A stretch of DNA of 64,000 nt from the NCBI GenBank assembly GCA_020846005.1, contig JADLEQ010000107.1:82832-146831 (forward strand), in the 5' to 3' direction. The notes under the pieces were generated by a model, which had not been told where the DNA came from, did not search any database, and was given only the letters and a program-made list of their open reading frames with translations. The position numbers and the translations under genes are program-made. Origin of the DNA: Polyangiaceae bacterium. GTDB taxonomy: Bacteria > Myxococcota_A > Polyangia > Polyangiales > Polyangiaceae. Shown here piece by piece: positions 25,501 through 32,264 of this stretch; the first letter of the stretch is position 1, and every line of letters starts with the position of its first letter.

Positions 25501-28500
25501 CCCGCCGAGTACTTCTGACAGGCGCCGCTGCCGTCGCACGCGCCGTTCTGCGCGCACGTGGACGGCGACGCCTGGGCGCACTCGGCGTCCGGATCGGAGC
25601 CGGCGCTGACCGCTCCGCACTGACCGTTCGCGCCGCTCCCCTTCTTCGCCGTGGTGCACGCCTGGCACGCACCGGTACATGCCGTGTCGCAGCAGACGCC
25701 GTCGACGCAGCTCCCCGAGGTGCACTGGGTGCCCGTAGAGCAGGCGGCGCCGTTGGCCTGGCGGGGCTGGCAGGTGGAGTCGGACGTCCGGCAGTAATAG
25801 AGTGCGGCGCACTGGGCGTCCCCCGTGCACGATGTCGCGCAGGAGGTCGCGGTCGCGCAGACGTAGCCGACCGCGCAGCTCACGCTCTGCCCGTTCGTGC
25901 AGGTGCCGCTGCCGTCACACACCTGACCCGTCTGGACGGCGCCGACGCAGGACGAGCTCCCGCAGCTCGTCCCGAACGCCCACTTCTTGCAGGCCCCGGC
26001 GCCGTCGCAGGCGCCGTTCTCCTGGCAAGTCGCCTGCGGTGTCGCGGCGCACTCGTTGTCCGGGTCCGTGGCCGGCTGGACGGGCGCGCACGTGCCGTTG
26101 GCTGAGCCCGTCTTCGCGGCGCTGCACGCCTGGCACGTCCCCGCGCACTGGCCGTTGCAGCAGTAGCCGTCCACGCAGTAGGCGTTCGCGCACTGGCGCG
26201 CGCGATCGCACGTGGCGCCGGTGGGCTGCGCCGGCACACACGCGTTGCCGGCGCCGCAGAAGTAGCCGGCGGCGCACTGGGTGTCGTCGGTGCAGCTCGT
26301 GGCGCAGACGCTCGCGCTGAGGCAGGCGTAGCCGGCGGCGCACGGTACACTGGAGGCGTTCGAGCAGGTGCCGGCGCCGTCGCACTGCTGGCCGGTCTGC
26401 AGCGCGTTGGCGCACGTGGTCGTGCCGCACACGGTGCCCACCGACGCCAGCTTGCAGGCCCCGCTACCGTTGCAATTGCCCGTCTGGCCGCAGGTCGAGC
26501 CATCGGCGGCACAGTCGGCGTCCGGGTCGGTGTCGCCCTTCGTGGGGCCGCACGCGCCGTTGGCGCCGCTCTGCTTCTTTGCCGCGCTGCACGATTGGCA
26601 CGGCTGGTTGCACGCGGCGTCACAGCAGACGCCATCGGCGCAATAGCCGCTGTTGCACTCGTTCGCGCCGCCGCAGGCGACGCCGTTGGCGAGCTTGGAC
26701 GCGCACGTGCCCCCGGTGCGGCAGTAGTTGCCGGCCGCGCAGTGAGTGTCCGCCGTGCAGCTCGACCGGCACGCCGTCCCGCCGGCGTCGCACGCGTAGG
26801 GGCTGCACCCGACCGAGCTCGCGGAGCAGGTGTGGGAGGCCGTGCACGTGGACGAGACCAGGGTCCCGCTGGAGCACGTCGGCGCGCCGCACACGGTCCC
26901 CGTCGCGTAGAGGCGGCAGGCGCCGACGCCGTCGCACGCACCATCACGCTGACAGGTACCCACGAGGTCGAGCGCGCACTCGTTGTCCGGGTCCGTGCCG
27001 ACGGCGACGGCCGCGCACGTCCCGTTGGTGCCGCCCGTCTTCCCGGCGCTGCAGGCCTGACAGGCGCCGGTGCACGCCGAACTGCAGCAGTAGCCGTCGG
27101 CGCAGTTGCCGCTCGAGCACTGGCTCCCCGTGGCGCAGGCGCCACCGAGCGCCTGGTCCGGCTGGCAGGTGCCGTCGCTCGTCCGGCAGTAGGCGGCCGC
27201 GGTGCACTGCGCGTCGGTCGTGCAGCTCGCGGGCTGGCACGCGCTGGCCACGCACACGCCGCTGGCGCACTCCGAGCCGCCAGCGCAGGCCGTGCCGTTC
27301 TGCTTCTTGCAGGTGCCGGCCGCGGTGCACTCGTTCGGGCTGGTGCAGGTGCCGGGATCCTGCCCGCTCGTGAGCGTCTGGCAGGTGCCGGGCGTCGAGC
27401 CGTTGCACGTCTGGCACGTGCCCGAGCACGCAGACGCGCAGCACACGTTATCGGCGCAGGTGAGGCCGGCCAGACACTCGCCGCAGCCCGCGGTGGCGCA
27501 GTCACCGCCCGCTGCGGTGTTGCAGTACGTGCCCTGCGCGCGGCGGAGCTGGCAGGTGCCTCCCGAGGCGCAGAAGTACCCCGAGGTGCACTGCGCGTCG
27601 GTCGTGCACGAGGTGGGACAGGCCCCGCTCGACCCGGTGCAGGCGAAGCCCCCGCAGCTCGGGTTCGACCCGCCGTTGCCGGCCGCGAGGCGTGTGCACG
27701 TGCCCGCCGGCGAGTTGCAGCGATCACAGCCGCCGGTGCAGGCGGCGTCGCAGCAGTAGCCGTCGCTGCAGTACCCGCTCGCGCACTCGCCCGCGCCCGA
27801 GCAGCCCTGGCCTTCCTTCTTCTTGCATTGCCCCTGGGCGTCGCAGCGATTGGTCCCGGAGCACGAGTCGGGATCCTCTGCGTCCGTGACGGCCGCGCAG
27901 AGCCCGGGGCTCGAGGCCAGGTCACACGCCTGGCACGTGCCGCAGAGCGAGGACTCGCAGCACACGCCGTCTACGCAGAACCCGGTCGAGCAGGACATGC
28001 CGACGGAGCAGCCGTTGCCGCGGAGGTGGTACTCCCAGGTGTCGCCGAGGCGGGTGCCGTTGAACGTGCCACCCCCGAAGATCACCGTTCGCCGCCGCAC
28101 GCGGTCATGCACCATGGTGTGGCCGTAGCGCTTCGCCGGCACCGCGCCGACGGCGGCGGGGCCCGTCTTGATCCACGCGGTGCCGTCCCACTCCCACGAG
28201 TCGTCCAGATAGTTGCCGCCCCCGTCCGCGCCGCCGACCAGCACCGTCCGGCCTCGCGTCTCGTCCCACGCGAGCTGGGACCACGAGCGGGGCGAGGGGC
28301 GGTTGGTGTTACACGGCGCGCCCGTGCACTTCTGTGACCAGGCCGTGCCGTTCCACTCCCAGAGATCGCCGAGCGCCGTGCCCGACGAGTAGTCGGCGCC
28401 GCCGAAGAGCACCGCGACGCCTCGAGTCGAGTCGAAGGCGAAGGCGGCGAAGTTTCGGGCCGCGGGGCGCGTCGCCTGACACGCCCCGCTCGTGCAGCGC

Positions 28501-30599
28501 TCGCTCCAGGCCGTGCCGTTCCAGGCCCAGAGGTCCGGCGTGGCCACGCCTCCGAAGACGAGCGAGTGCTGGCGCACGGTGTCGTACGCCATCGCGAAGT
28601 AGTTGCGCTGGCTCGGCAGCGTGCCGTTGCAGGGGAAGGTGTTGCACATCTCCGTCCACGCCGTACCCGTGTATTCCCAGGTGTCGTTCAGGGCGTACCC
28701 GCCGAAGAGGACGACCCGTTGGCGGGTGGAGTCGTAGGTCATCCCGTGGCCCGTGCGCGCGCTCGGGAGGGTGGAGCTGCAGGGCGGCTGCGTGCAGGTG
28801 CGCAGCCACCCGAACCCATCCCACTCCCAGGTGTCGCGCCGCACCGTCGCCGATCCGGAGTCCCCGCCGAAGAGGACGGTGCGTGATCGCGACGCGTCGT
28901 AGGCCATGGCCATCTCCCGCCGCGGCGCGGGGACCGTCGTCGGCTCCGACCAGTCCGTCCCGTTCCACTCCCAGGTGTCGCCCCTGGAGCTGCCGGCGAA
29001 GAGCACCACTCGGTGCAGCGCCGCCGAGTAGGCGCTGCCCTGCAGGAAGCGCTCGCCGGGCGACGTGGCCGGGGACTTCTGCGTCCACGACGTGCCGTTC
29101 CACTCCCAGGTGTCGCCCTTGATGCTGCTGGTGGAGTCCAGACCGCCGAACAGCACGGTGCGCCCGGTGTCGACGTGGTGGCTGAACGCCGCGCCCCAGC
29201 GCGCCGTCGGGTTGGTGACGGCCTTCTGGGTCCAGCTCGTGCCGTTCCACGTCCAGGTGTCGTTCAAGTAGACGAACGGGAAGTCGACGCCGCTGAAGAG
29301 CACCGTCTCGCCGCGCGTAGAGTCGTACGTCATCGCTCCGTCGACCCGGACGGGGGGGCCGGAGCTGGCGCGCAGCGACCACGTCGTGCCGTTCCACTCC
29401 CAGGTGTCGTTCTGGTAGGATCCGGCGTTGCCGCCGAAGAGCACGACGCGCTGGCGGGCGCTGTCGTAGCTCATCATGTGGTCTGACCTCGCGGTGGGAT
29501 GCGTGCAGCTCCCCGTGCAGGTCTCCGTCCACGTCGTGCCATCCCAGAGCCAGGTGTCGCCGCGGATGCCGCCCGCGTCCTCGCCGCCGAACAGCACCAG
29601 GCGCCCGCGCGCCGCGTCGAATTCCATCATCGCACCCTGGCGCGCCGACGGCCCCACCGTCGAGCGCAGCACCCAGGTGGTGCCGTCGTACGCCCAGGTG
29701 TCACCGACGAGCGCGCCCGCCGAGGCGCCGCCGAACACCATCACCCGCTGGCGGGTCGAGTCGTACGCGATCGCGAAGTTCTCCCGCGCGGTGGGCGGCC
29801 CGTTGCGGAGCTCCCACGCGGCCGTCTCGATCGCGGGGTCGACGAGCAGCGGGTACGTGAGCCCCTCGCGGTCGACGACGATGCGCAGGCGACCCTCCGC
29901 CCAGTCGAGCCCGGCGTCGCGCCTCGCGCCCTTGGCGTCGACGACGAACGGGCGGCTCACGCGCAGGAGCGCCTGGTCGGCGGCGTCCACGAACAGCCAG
30001 GCGCCGGTGTTCTCCAGGCGGGCGCCAGCGAGGCCAGCCCCGAGCGCCGTCTCGAGCACCAGCTCGGCGGGCGCCCGATCGTCGTGCTGCACGTAGAACC
30101 ACTCCACGCTCGCGTCGTCGGCGACGTGGACGATGTCCGTGGACGGGTAGGCGCCGCGGAACACCACCCGCCCGCCGTCGAGCTCGGCCTCGACCGGCGC
30201 CGCGCCGACCGGGAGGAGCGTGACGGTGACCTCGTCGCTCGCGCCGATGCCGACGCGGAGCGCCTCGTCCGCGCGCGCTCCGAGCCGCGCGCCGACATCG
30301 TAGCTCGCGCCTCCCGTCGCGTTTCGGAAGCCGGGCGAGGTGAAGCCCGTGGCGGCGATCGCCCAGCCGCCGGCGGCCTGTGCGCGCACGCGATGCGCGA
30401 GGCCCGGGTCGGGGCCTGCGAGCCGCTCGACGAGCGCGAGCGACCCGCCGAGAGGCGCCGGCGCGCTCGCGTCGAGCGCCGCACGGCCCGCCGGCTCGCC
30501 CAGGCTGCCCCCCGGATCCGAACAGCTCGCGCCAACCAGCGCCACGAGGGCCGCTGCTGCCGCCCGCGCGCCACGCACCGAACAGATCCACCGGCTCAT
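22554..30599 (-). CDS. Giant Kelch plus Cys-rich surface lipoprotein with MYXO-CTERM-like tail
   Basis: Encodes 2681 aa. The lipoprotein signal ends in ALVALVGASC. A beta-rich N-terminal domain reaches about residue 270 and ends near YPLLVDP. Twelve Kelch-type repeats follow (about 275-855; core VVLFGG...DTWEWNGT), enough for two six-bladed propellers. A very long Cys-rich array comes next (about 860-2620), with twelve CxDGxCC-like anchors and units of about 160 residues in the middle (CQACSAAKxGxxGxCG...DPDxEC). The tail has GCGCRAAGG, a hydrophobic helix and RRRGRR, as in MYXO-CTERM sorting signals processed by myxosortase. It is probably a disulfide-rich adhesin-like cell-surface protein. 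Start chosen from GGGAGGA upstream and the signal peptide. Confidence 0.9.
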   Translation of the reverse strand: MSRWICSVRGARAAAAALVALVGASCSDPGGSLGEPAGRAALDASAPAPLGGSLALVERLAGPDPGLAHRVRAQAAGGWAIAATGFTSPGFRNATGGASYDVGARLGARADEALRVGIGASDEVTVTLLPVGAAPVEAELDGGRVVFRGAYPSTDIVHVADDASVEWFYVQHDDRAPAELVLETALGAGLAGARLENTGAWLFVDAADQALLRVSRPFVVDAKGARRDAGLDWAEGRLRIVVDREGLTYPLLVDPAIETAAWELRNGPPTARENFAIAYDSTRQRVMVFGGASAGALVGDTWAYDGTTWVLRSTVGPSARQGAMMEFDAARGRLVLFGGEDAGGIRGDTWLWDGTTWTETCTGSCTHPTARSDHMMSYDSARQRVVLFGGNAGSYQNDTWEWNGTTWSLRASSGPPVRVDGAMTYDSTRGETVLFSGVDFPFVYLNDTWTWNGTSWTQKAVTNPTARWGAAFSHHVDTGRTVLFGGLDSTSSIKGDTWEWNGTSWTQKSPATSPGERFLQGSAYSAALHRVVLFAGSSRGDTWEWNGTDWSEPTTVPAPRREMAMAYDASRSRTVLFGGDSGSATVRRDTWEWDGFGWLRTCTQPPCSSTLPSARTGHGMTYDSTRQRVVLFGGYALNDTWEYTGTAWTEMCNTFPCNGTLPSQRNYFAMAYDTVRQHSLVFGGVATPDLWAWNGTAWSERCTSGACQATRPAARNFAAFAFDSTRGVAVLFGGADYSSGTALGDLWEWNGTAWSQKCTGAPCNTNRPSPRSWSQLAWDETRGRTVLVGGADGGGNYLDDSWEWDGTAWIKTGPAAVGAVPAKRYGHTMVHDRVRRRTVIFGGGTFNGTRLGDTWEYHLRGNGCSVGMSCSTGFCVDGVCCESSLCGTCQACDLASSPGLCAAVTDAEDPDSCSGTNRCDAQGQCKKKEGQGCSGAGECASGYCSDGYCCDAACTGGCDRCNSPAGTCTRLAAGNGGSNPSCGGFACTGSSGACPTSCTTDAQCTSGYFCASGGTCQLRRAQGTYCNTAAGGDCATAGCGECLAGLTCADNVCCASACSGTCQTCNGSTPGTCQTLTSGQDPGTCTSPNECTAAGTCKKQNGTACAGGSECASGVCVASACQPASCTTDAQCTAAAYCRTSDGTCQPDQALGGACATGSQCSSGNCADGYCCSSACTGACQACSAGKTGGTNGTCAAVAVGTDPDNECALDLVGTCQRDGACDGVGACRLYATGTVCGAPTCSSGTLVSSTCTASHTCSASSVGCSPYACDAGGTACRSSCTADTHCAAGNYCRTGGTCASKLANGVACGGANECNSGYCADGVCCDAACNQPCQSCSAAKKQSGANGACGPTKGDTDPDADCAADGSTCGQTGNCNGSGACKLASVGTVCGTTTCANALQTGQQCDGAGTCSNASSVPCAAGYACLSASVCATSCTDDTQCAAGYFCGAGNACVPAQPTGATCDRARQCANAYCVDGYCCNGQCAGTCQACSAAKTGSANGTCAPVQPATDPDNECAATPQATCQENGACDGAGACKKWAFGTSCGSSSCVGAVQTGQVCDGSGTCTNGQSVSCAVGYVCATATSCATSCTGDAQCAALYYCRTSDSTCQPRQANGAACSTGTQCTSGSCVDGVCCDTACTGACQACTTAKKGSGANGQCGAVSAGSDPDAECAQASPSTCAQNGACDGSGACQKYSAGTSCGATTCTAGSGGLPDQQSGASCDGFGACLPANVTSCGRYRCAGSACGTTCNVDGECIGSAFCDTTSHTCVDKRATGAACGAAGQCASGFCVDGVCCGQACAGTCQACTAARKGAGADGECGPVGAGTDPDLECADQGSSSCGTNGTCNGFGACALYGAGTACGATTCTPDTVTGGTQTGSTCNGSGVCVASSTSACAPYVCQGAACGAACLADTDCIASHFCDTVAGTCLPDGALGGSCTLASQCQSGQCVDGVCCDSPCSGTCQACSATRTGGADGTCASVAAETDPDDECPDDGPGTCARRGVCAGSAACALYAAGVACGATTCTAGSQQGQACDGYGTCQAGQQTSCGLFQCKGSACGTTCSVDDDCVGSAHCDTASGTCAGDLGVGGTCSRDSECQSGHCADGVCCDTGCTAGCQACSAARKGQGGDGTCGAIAAGLDPDDECAAASPTSCGSDGACDGAGACRNWLPGTACGVTTCGGAVGSVLTGAQCDGFGACQSSATTDCAPYVCLGSSSCPTTCLSSAECIPGTYCAADSTCQGQQDLGAACTSAGECKSGFCVEGVCCNTLCDGKCQACTAANQESGTDGLCGNARVGVDPHNDCTAESVTTCGLDGTCDGNGACSSYAAGTACGATACDGNTQTGYACDGLGTCDSDSTVPCGVYACAGGACKSSCAADGDCAAAAWCDLTTSVCLPRSPNGEPCTEARTCATGLCVDGVCCDAACGGQCEACDLPTALGKCSPVIGEPHGVADGRRTACPAATGTSPNELCQARTCDGTRDVTTCVGFVGTDVACRDQACSEGVETFSAACNGQGACDEGDGAVRTKRCAPFQCLDDRTCRDTCAADTDCQAGSRCDPSGQCVSSTTCDGDHTLTSPTGETTDCSPFKCDQSGACIPRCRSTEDCVAPAVCNGDAVCVQPSRAAAADDGGCGCRAAGGAPRTPRTAWLAALAAALALGAARRRGRRLNRAANWGNLA
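22740..28020 (-). repeat. Tandem Cys-rich coding repeats (12 CxDGxCC anchors)
   Basis: Within the giant gene, twelve copies of a CxDGxCC-like anchor recur (one is CADNVCC, one CVEGVCC). The central eight sit in units of roughly 480 bp that keep cysteine positions but differ in sequence. This points to old duplication under constraint rather than recent expansion. Confidence 0.85.
28030..29790 (-). repeat. Twelve Kelch-type coding repeats
   Basis: Twelve units of about 48 residues, each with an LFGG-like strand and a DTWEWNGTxW-like strand, lie in tandem. The DNA copies are diverged but clearly related. Confidence 0.88.
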
Positions 30600-30875
30600 G
30601 AGCTTCCTCCCGGTCGCTCGCGCGACCGGGACCGCCGCTACCACCGGACGAGCAGCCGCACAACGGACGAGCCCCGGCCGGCGCGCCGGGGTCGCCGCTC
30701 GGTCCAGTTGCAGAGCGTCAGCGATCCCCGCCGTGCCGGGCACACGACTCGCCGACTCGATCGCGCCCCCCACGGTGACGGCCTCCGGCGCCGGCGGGGA
30801 GCCGCTCGACACGATCAGCGCGCGCCCTCCTCGCGAGCCGCGACGTCGGCTACGTCCCGAGGCGGCTCCCGCACG
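30600..30875. promoter_or_regulatory. Divergent intergenic region with two GC hairpins
   Basis: The 276-bp gap between the giant gene (minus) and the 30876 gene (plus) holds two perfect inverted repeats. One at 30609-30630 has 9-bp arms CCCGGTCGC/GCGACCGGG and a 4-nt loop. One at 30672-30691 has 7-bp arms CCCCGGC/GCCGGGG and a 6-nt loop. Promoter hexamers are not evident. Confidence 0.5.
30609..30630 (-). promoter_or_regulatory. Leader hairpin overlapping the ribosome binding site of the giant gene
   Basis: On the minus strand a 9-bp perfect stem ends in CCGGG, which runs straight into the GGGAGGA ribosome binding site before the ATG at 30599. Part of the binding site would be paired when the hairpin forms. 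Confidence 0.45.
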
Positions 30876-31799
30876 ATGACGAGACGACCCCGACTCTGGC
30901 CGACCGGCGCCGCGGCGGCCGCGATCGGCGCCGTGTTCGCCGTCGTCGCGCTCGCACGGCGCTGGCCGTGGTCCGGCGGCGACGCGCCCCCGGGGGGGCT
31001 TGCGCCGGCGGCGCCCGCGTGCCCGCGCCGCCCCGCGGTCGTGGCGAGGGCGCGGACGCGGGAGGTGGTCGCTACCCCGAGCCCCGGTGATCCGACCTGG
31101 CGGTGGCGCACCACGCCGAGCGGCGCCAAGGTCACCGACTGCACGGGGCGAAGCTTCGCGCCGCCGGAGCCGCCCCGCCTCGCGCTCGTCGCCGCGCCGG
31201 AGCTCGAGCTGGAGAGCTCGAACGCGGCAGGGGACGGCGCCGCGAGCACGCGGCGGACGTTCCCCTCCCTCGGGGTCGAGCTTCGCGCCGTCGCGGGGGA
31301 GCGACACGTCTGGGCGACGCGCCTCGACGACCCGGGCCGCCCCCCGCGGCGGGTCGAGCTTCGCGACGCAGGGGAGCTCTACGATGCCCGCGAGGTCCGC
31401 GCCGAGCTCGCGACGTGGGCCGAGACGCCGGCGCGGCTCTGGATCCCGATCGCGTCGGATGACCGGATCTGGGTCCTCGGCGCGGATCTGCTCCTCACCA
31501 CGTCGGTGCGGCTCGAGGGCGGGCCAGCGGCGGCGGTCGCCGACGCCGCCGGGCGCGCGGTGTGGGTGCGCTTCGCGGGCGACGCCCGGCTCCTCGCGCG
31601 GATCGACGTCGCGACGGGTCGCGTCGCCCGGGCGACCGCGCCGTTCGACGTGGGCGCGCTGGCTCCGTCGCCGGACGGCGAGCGGGTGGTCGCGCGGGCG
31701 GCCAGCGGCGCGCGCCTCTGCTGGTGGGACTCCACGCAGATCGAGTGCGGCGACGCCCGCGAGCTCCCGGCGCACGCGACGGTCTGGGCGGAGTGGTGA
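30876..31799 (+). CDS. Membrane-anchored protein of unknown function
   Basis: Encodes 307 aa. A single N-terminal hydrophobic helix (GAAAAAIGAVFAVVALARRW) probably anchors it in the inner membrane or acts as a signal. The rest is beta-rich and repetitive in style (VELRAVAGERHVWATRLDD, RLWIPIASDDRIWVLGADL, AVWVRFAGDARLLARIDVATG, FDVGALAPSPDGERVVARA), hinting at a propeller. I do not recognise a family. It is divergent from the giant gene and could share its regulatory region. It ends 36 bp before the convergent response-regulator gene. Confidence 0.7.
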   Translation: MTRRPRLWPTGAAAAAIGAVFAVVALARRWPWSGGDAPPGGLAPAAPACPRRPAVVARARTREVVATPSPGDPTWRWRTTPSGAKVTDCTGRSFAPPEPPRLALVAAPELELESSNAAGDGAASTRRTFPSLGVELRAVAGERHVWATRLDDPGRPPRRVELRDAGELYDAREVRAELATWAETPARLWIPIASDDRIWVLGADLLLTTSVRLEGGPAAAVADAAGRAVWVRFAGDARLLARIDVATGRVARATAPFDVGALAPSPDGERVVARAASGARLCWWDSTQIECGDARELPAHATVWAEW

Positions 31800-31808
31800 T
31801 CGCGGGCC

Positions 31809-31824
31809 CCGCGGATCGCCGCGG
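31809..31824. terminator. Possible small hairpin between convergent genes
   Basis: CCGCGG-ATCG-CCGCGG forms a 6-bp stem with a 4-nt loop in the 36-bp gap between convergent stops. There is no T-run. Weak support for a bidirectional terminator. Confidence 0.3.
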
Positions 31825-31835
31825 CTCGCGCGCGC

Positions 31836-32252
31836 CTAGGGGGTTGGCTCGTTCAACACGAGCCAGTAGAGGCCGAGCTGACCTACGGCGCGGACGAACT
31901 CCTCGAACACGACCGGCTTGCGAACGTAGCTGTTGGCGCCCCGATCGTAGCTCTGCACGAGGTCCTGCTCCTCGGCGGAGGTGGTCAGGACCACGATCGG
32001 CAAGCGGCGGGTGCGGTCGTCGGCCCGGAGGCGTGTGAGCACCTCGAGCCCACCGAGCCGCGGCATCTTCAAGTCCAGCAGCACGACGGCGGGGCGGAGC
32101 GGCGGCTCGCCGTGAAGCCACTCGAGGGCCTCGACGCCGTCGCGCGCTCGGACGAGCTCGTTGACGATGCCGTTCTTCGTGAGCGCGCGACGGGTGAGCG
32201 TCACGTCGTCGTCGTTGTCCTCGACGAGCAGGATCGGCCGCGAGTCGGGCAT
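31836..32252 (-). CDS. Single-domain response regulator (CheY/Rcp1-like)
   Basis: Encodes 138 aa, only a receiver domain. ILLVEDNDDDVTLTRRAL gives the acidic pocket, VVLLDLKMPRLGGLEVL the phospho-acceptor Asp, VVLTTSAEEQD the Thr/Ser switch and YVRKPV the conserved Lys. The NDDDVTLTRRAL start and the long alpha4 region are typical of the Rcp1-like regulators that pair with PAS/phytochrome-type kinases. It lies 12 bp downstream of the PAS/GAF kinase gene, so it is its likely phosphotransfer partner. With no output domain it must act by protein contact or as a phosphate sink. Confidence 0.93.
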   Translation of the reverse strand: MPDSRPILLVEDNDDDVTLTRRALTKNGIVNELVRARDGVEALEWLHGEPPLRPAVVLLDLKMPRLGGLEVLTRLRADDRTRRLPIVVLTTSAEEQDLVQSYDRGANSYVRKPVVFEEFVRAVGQLGLYWLVLNEPTP

Positions 32253-32264
32253 GCGAGACCTCCG

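Noticed and set aside
22740..28020. Possible CRISPR-like or satellite array
   Set aside because: The repeats are in frame, diverged at the DNA level and encode conserved cysteines. Unit length is far too long and there are no unique spacers.
22872..28337. Long plus-strand open frames antisense to the giant Cys-rich gene
   Set aside because: Their periodic Ala/Arg-rich composition mirrors the Cys-rich repeats on the other strand. No start context or family motif.
31800..31835. Strong intrinsic terminator
   Set aside because: The stem is only 6 bp with no T-run, so it was kept only as a weak feature.
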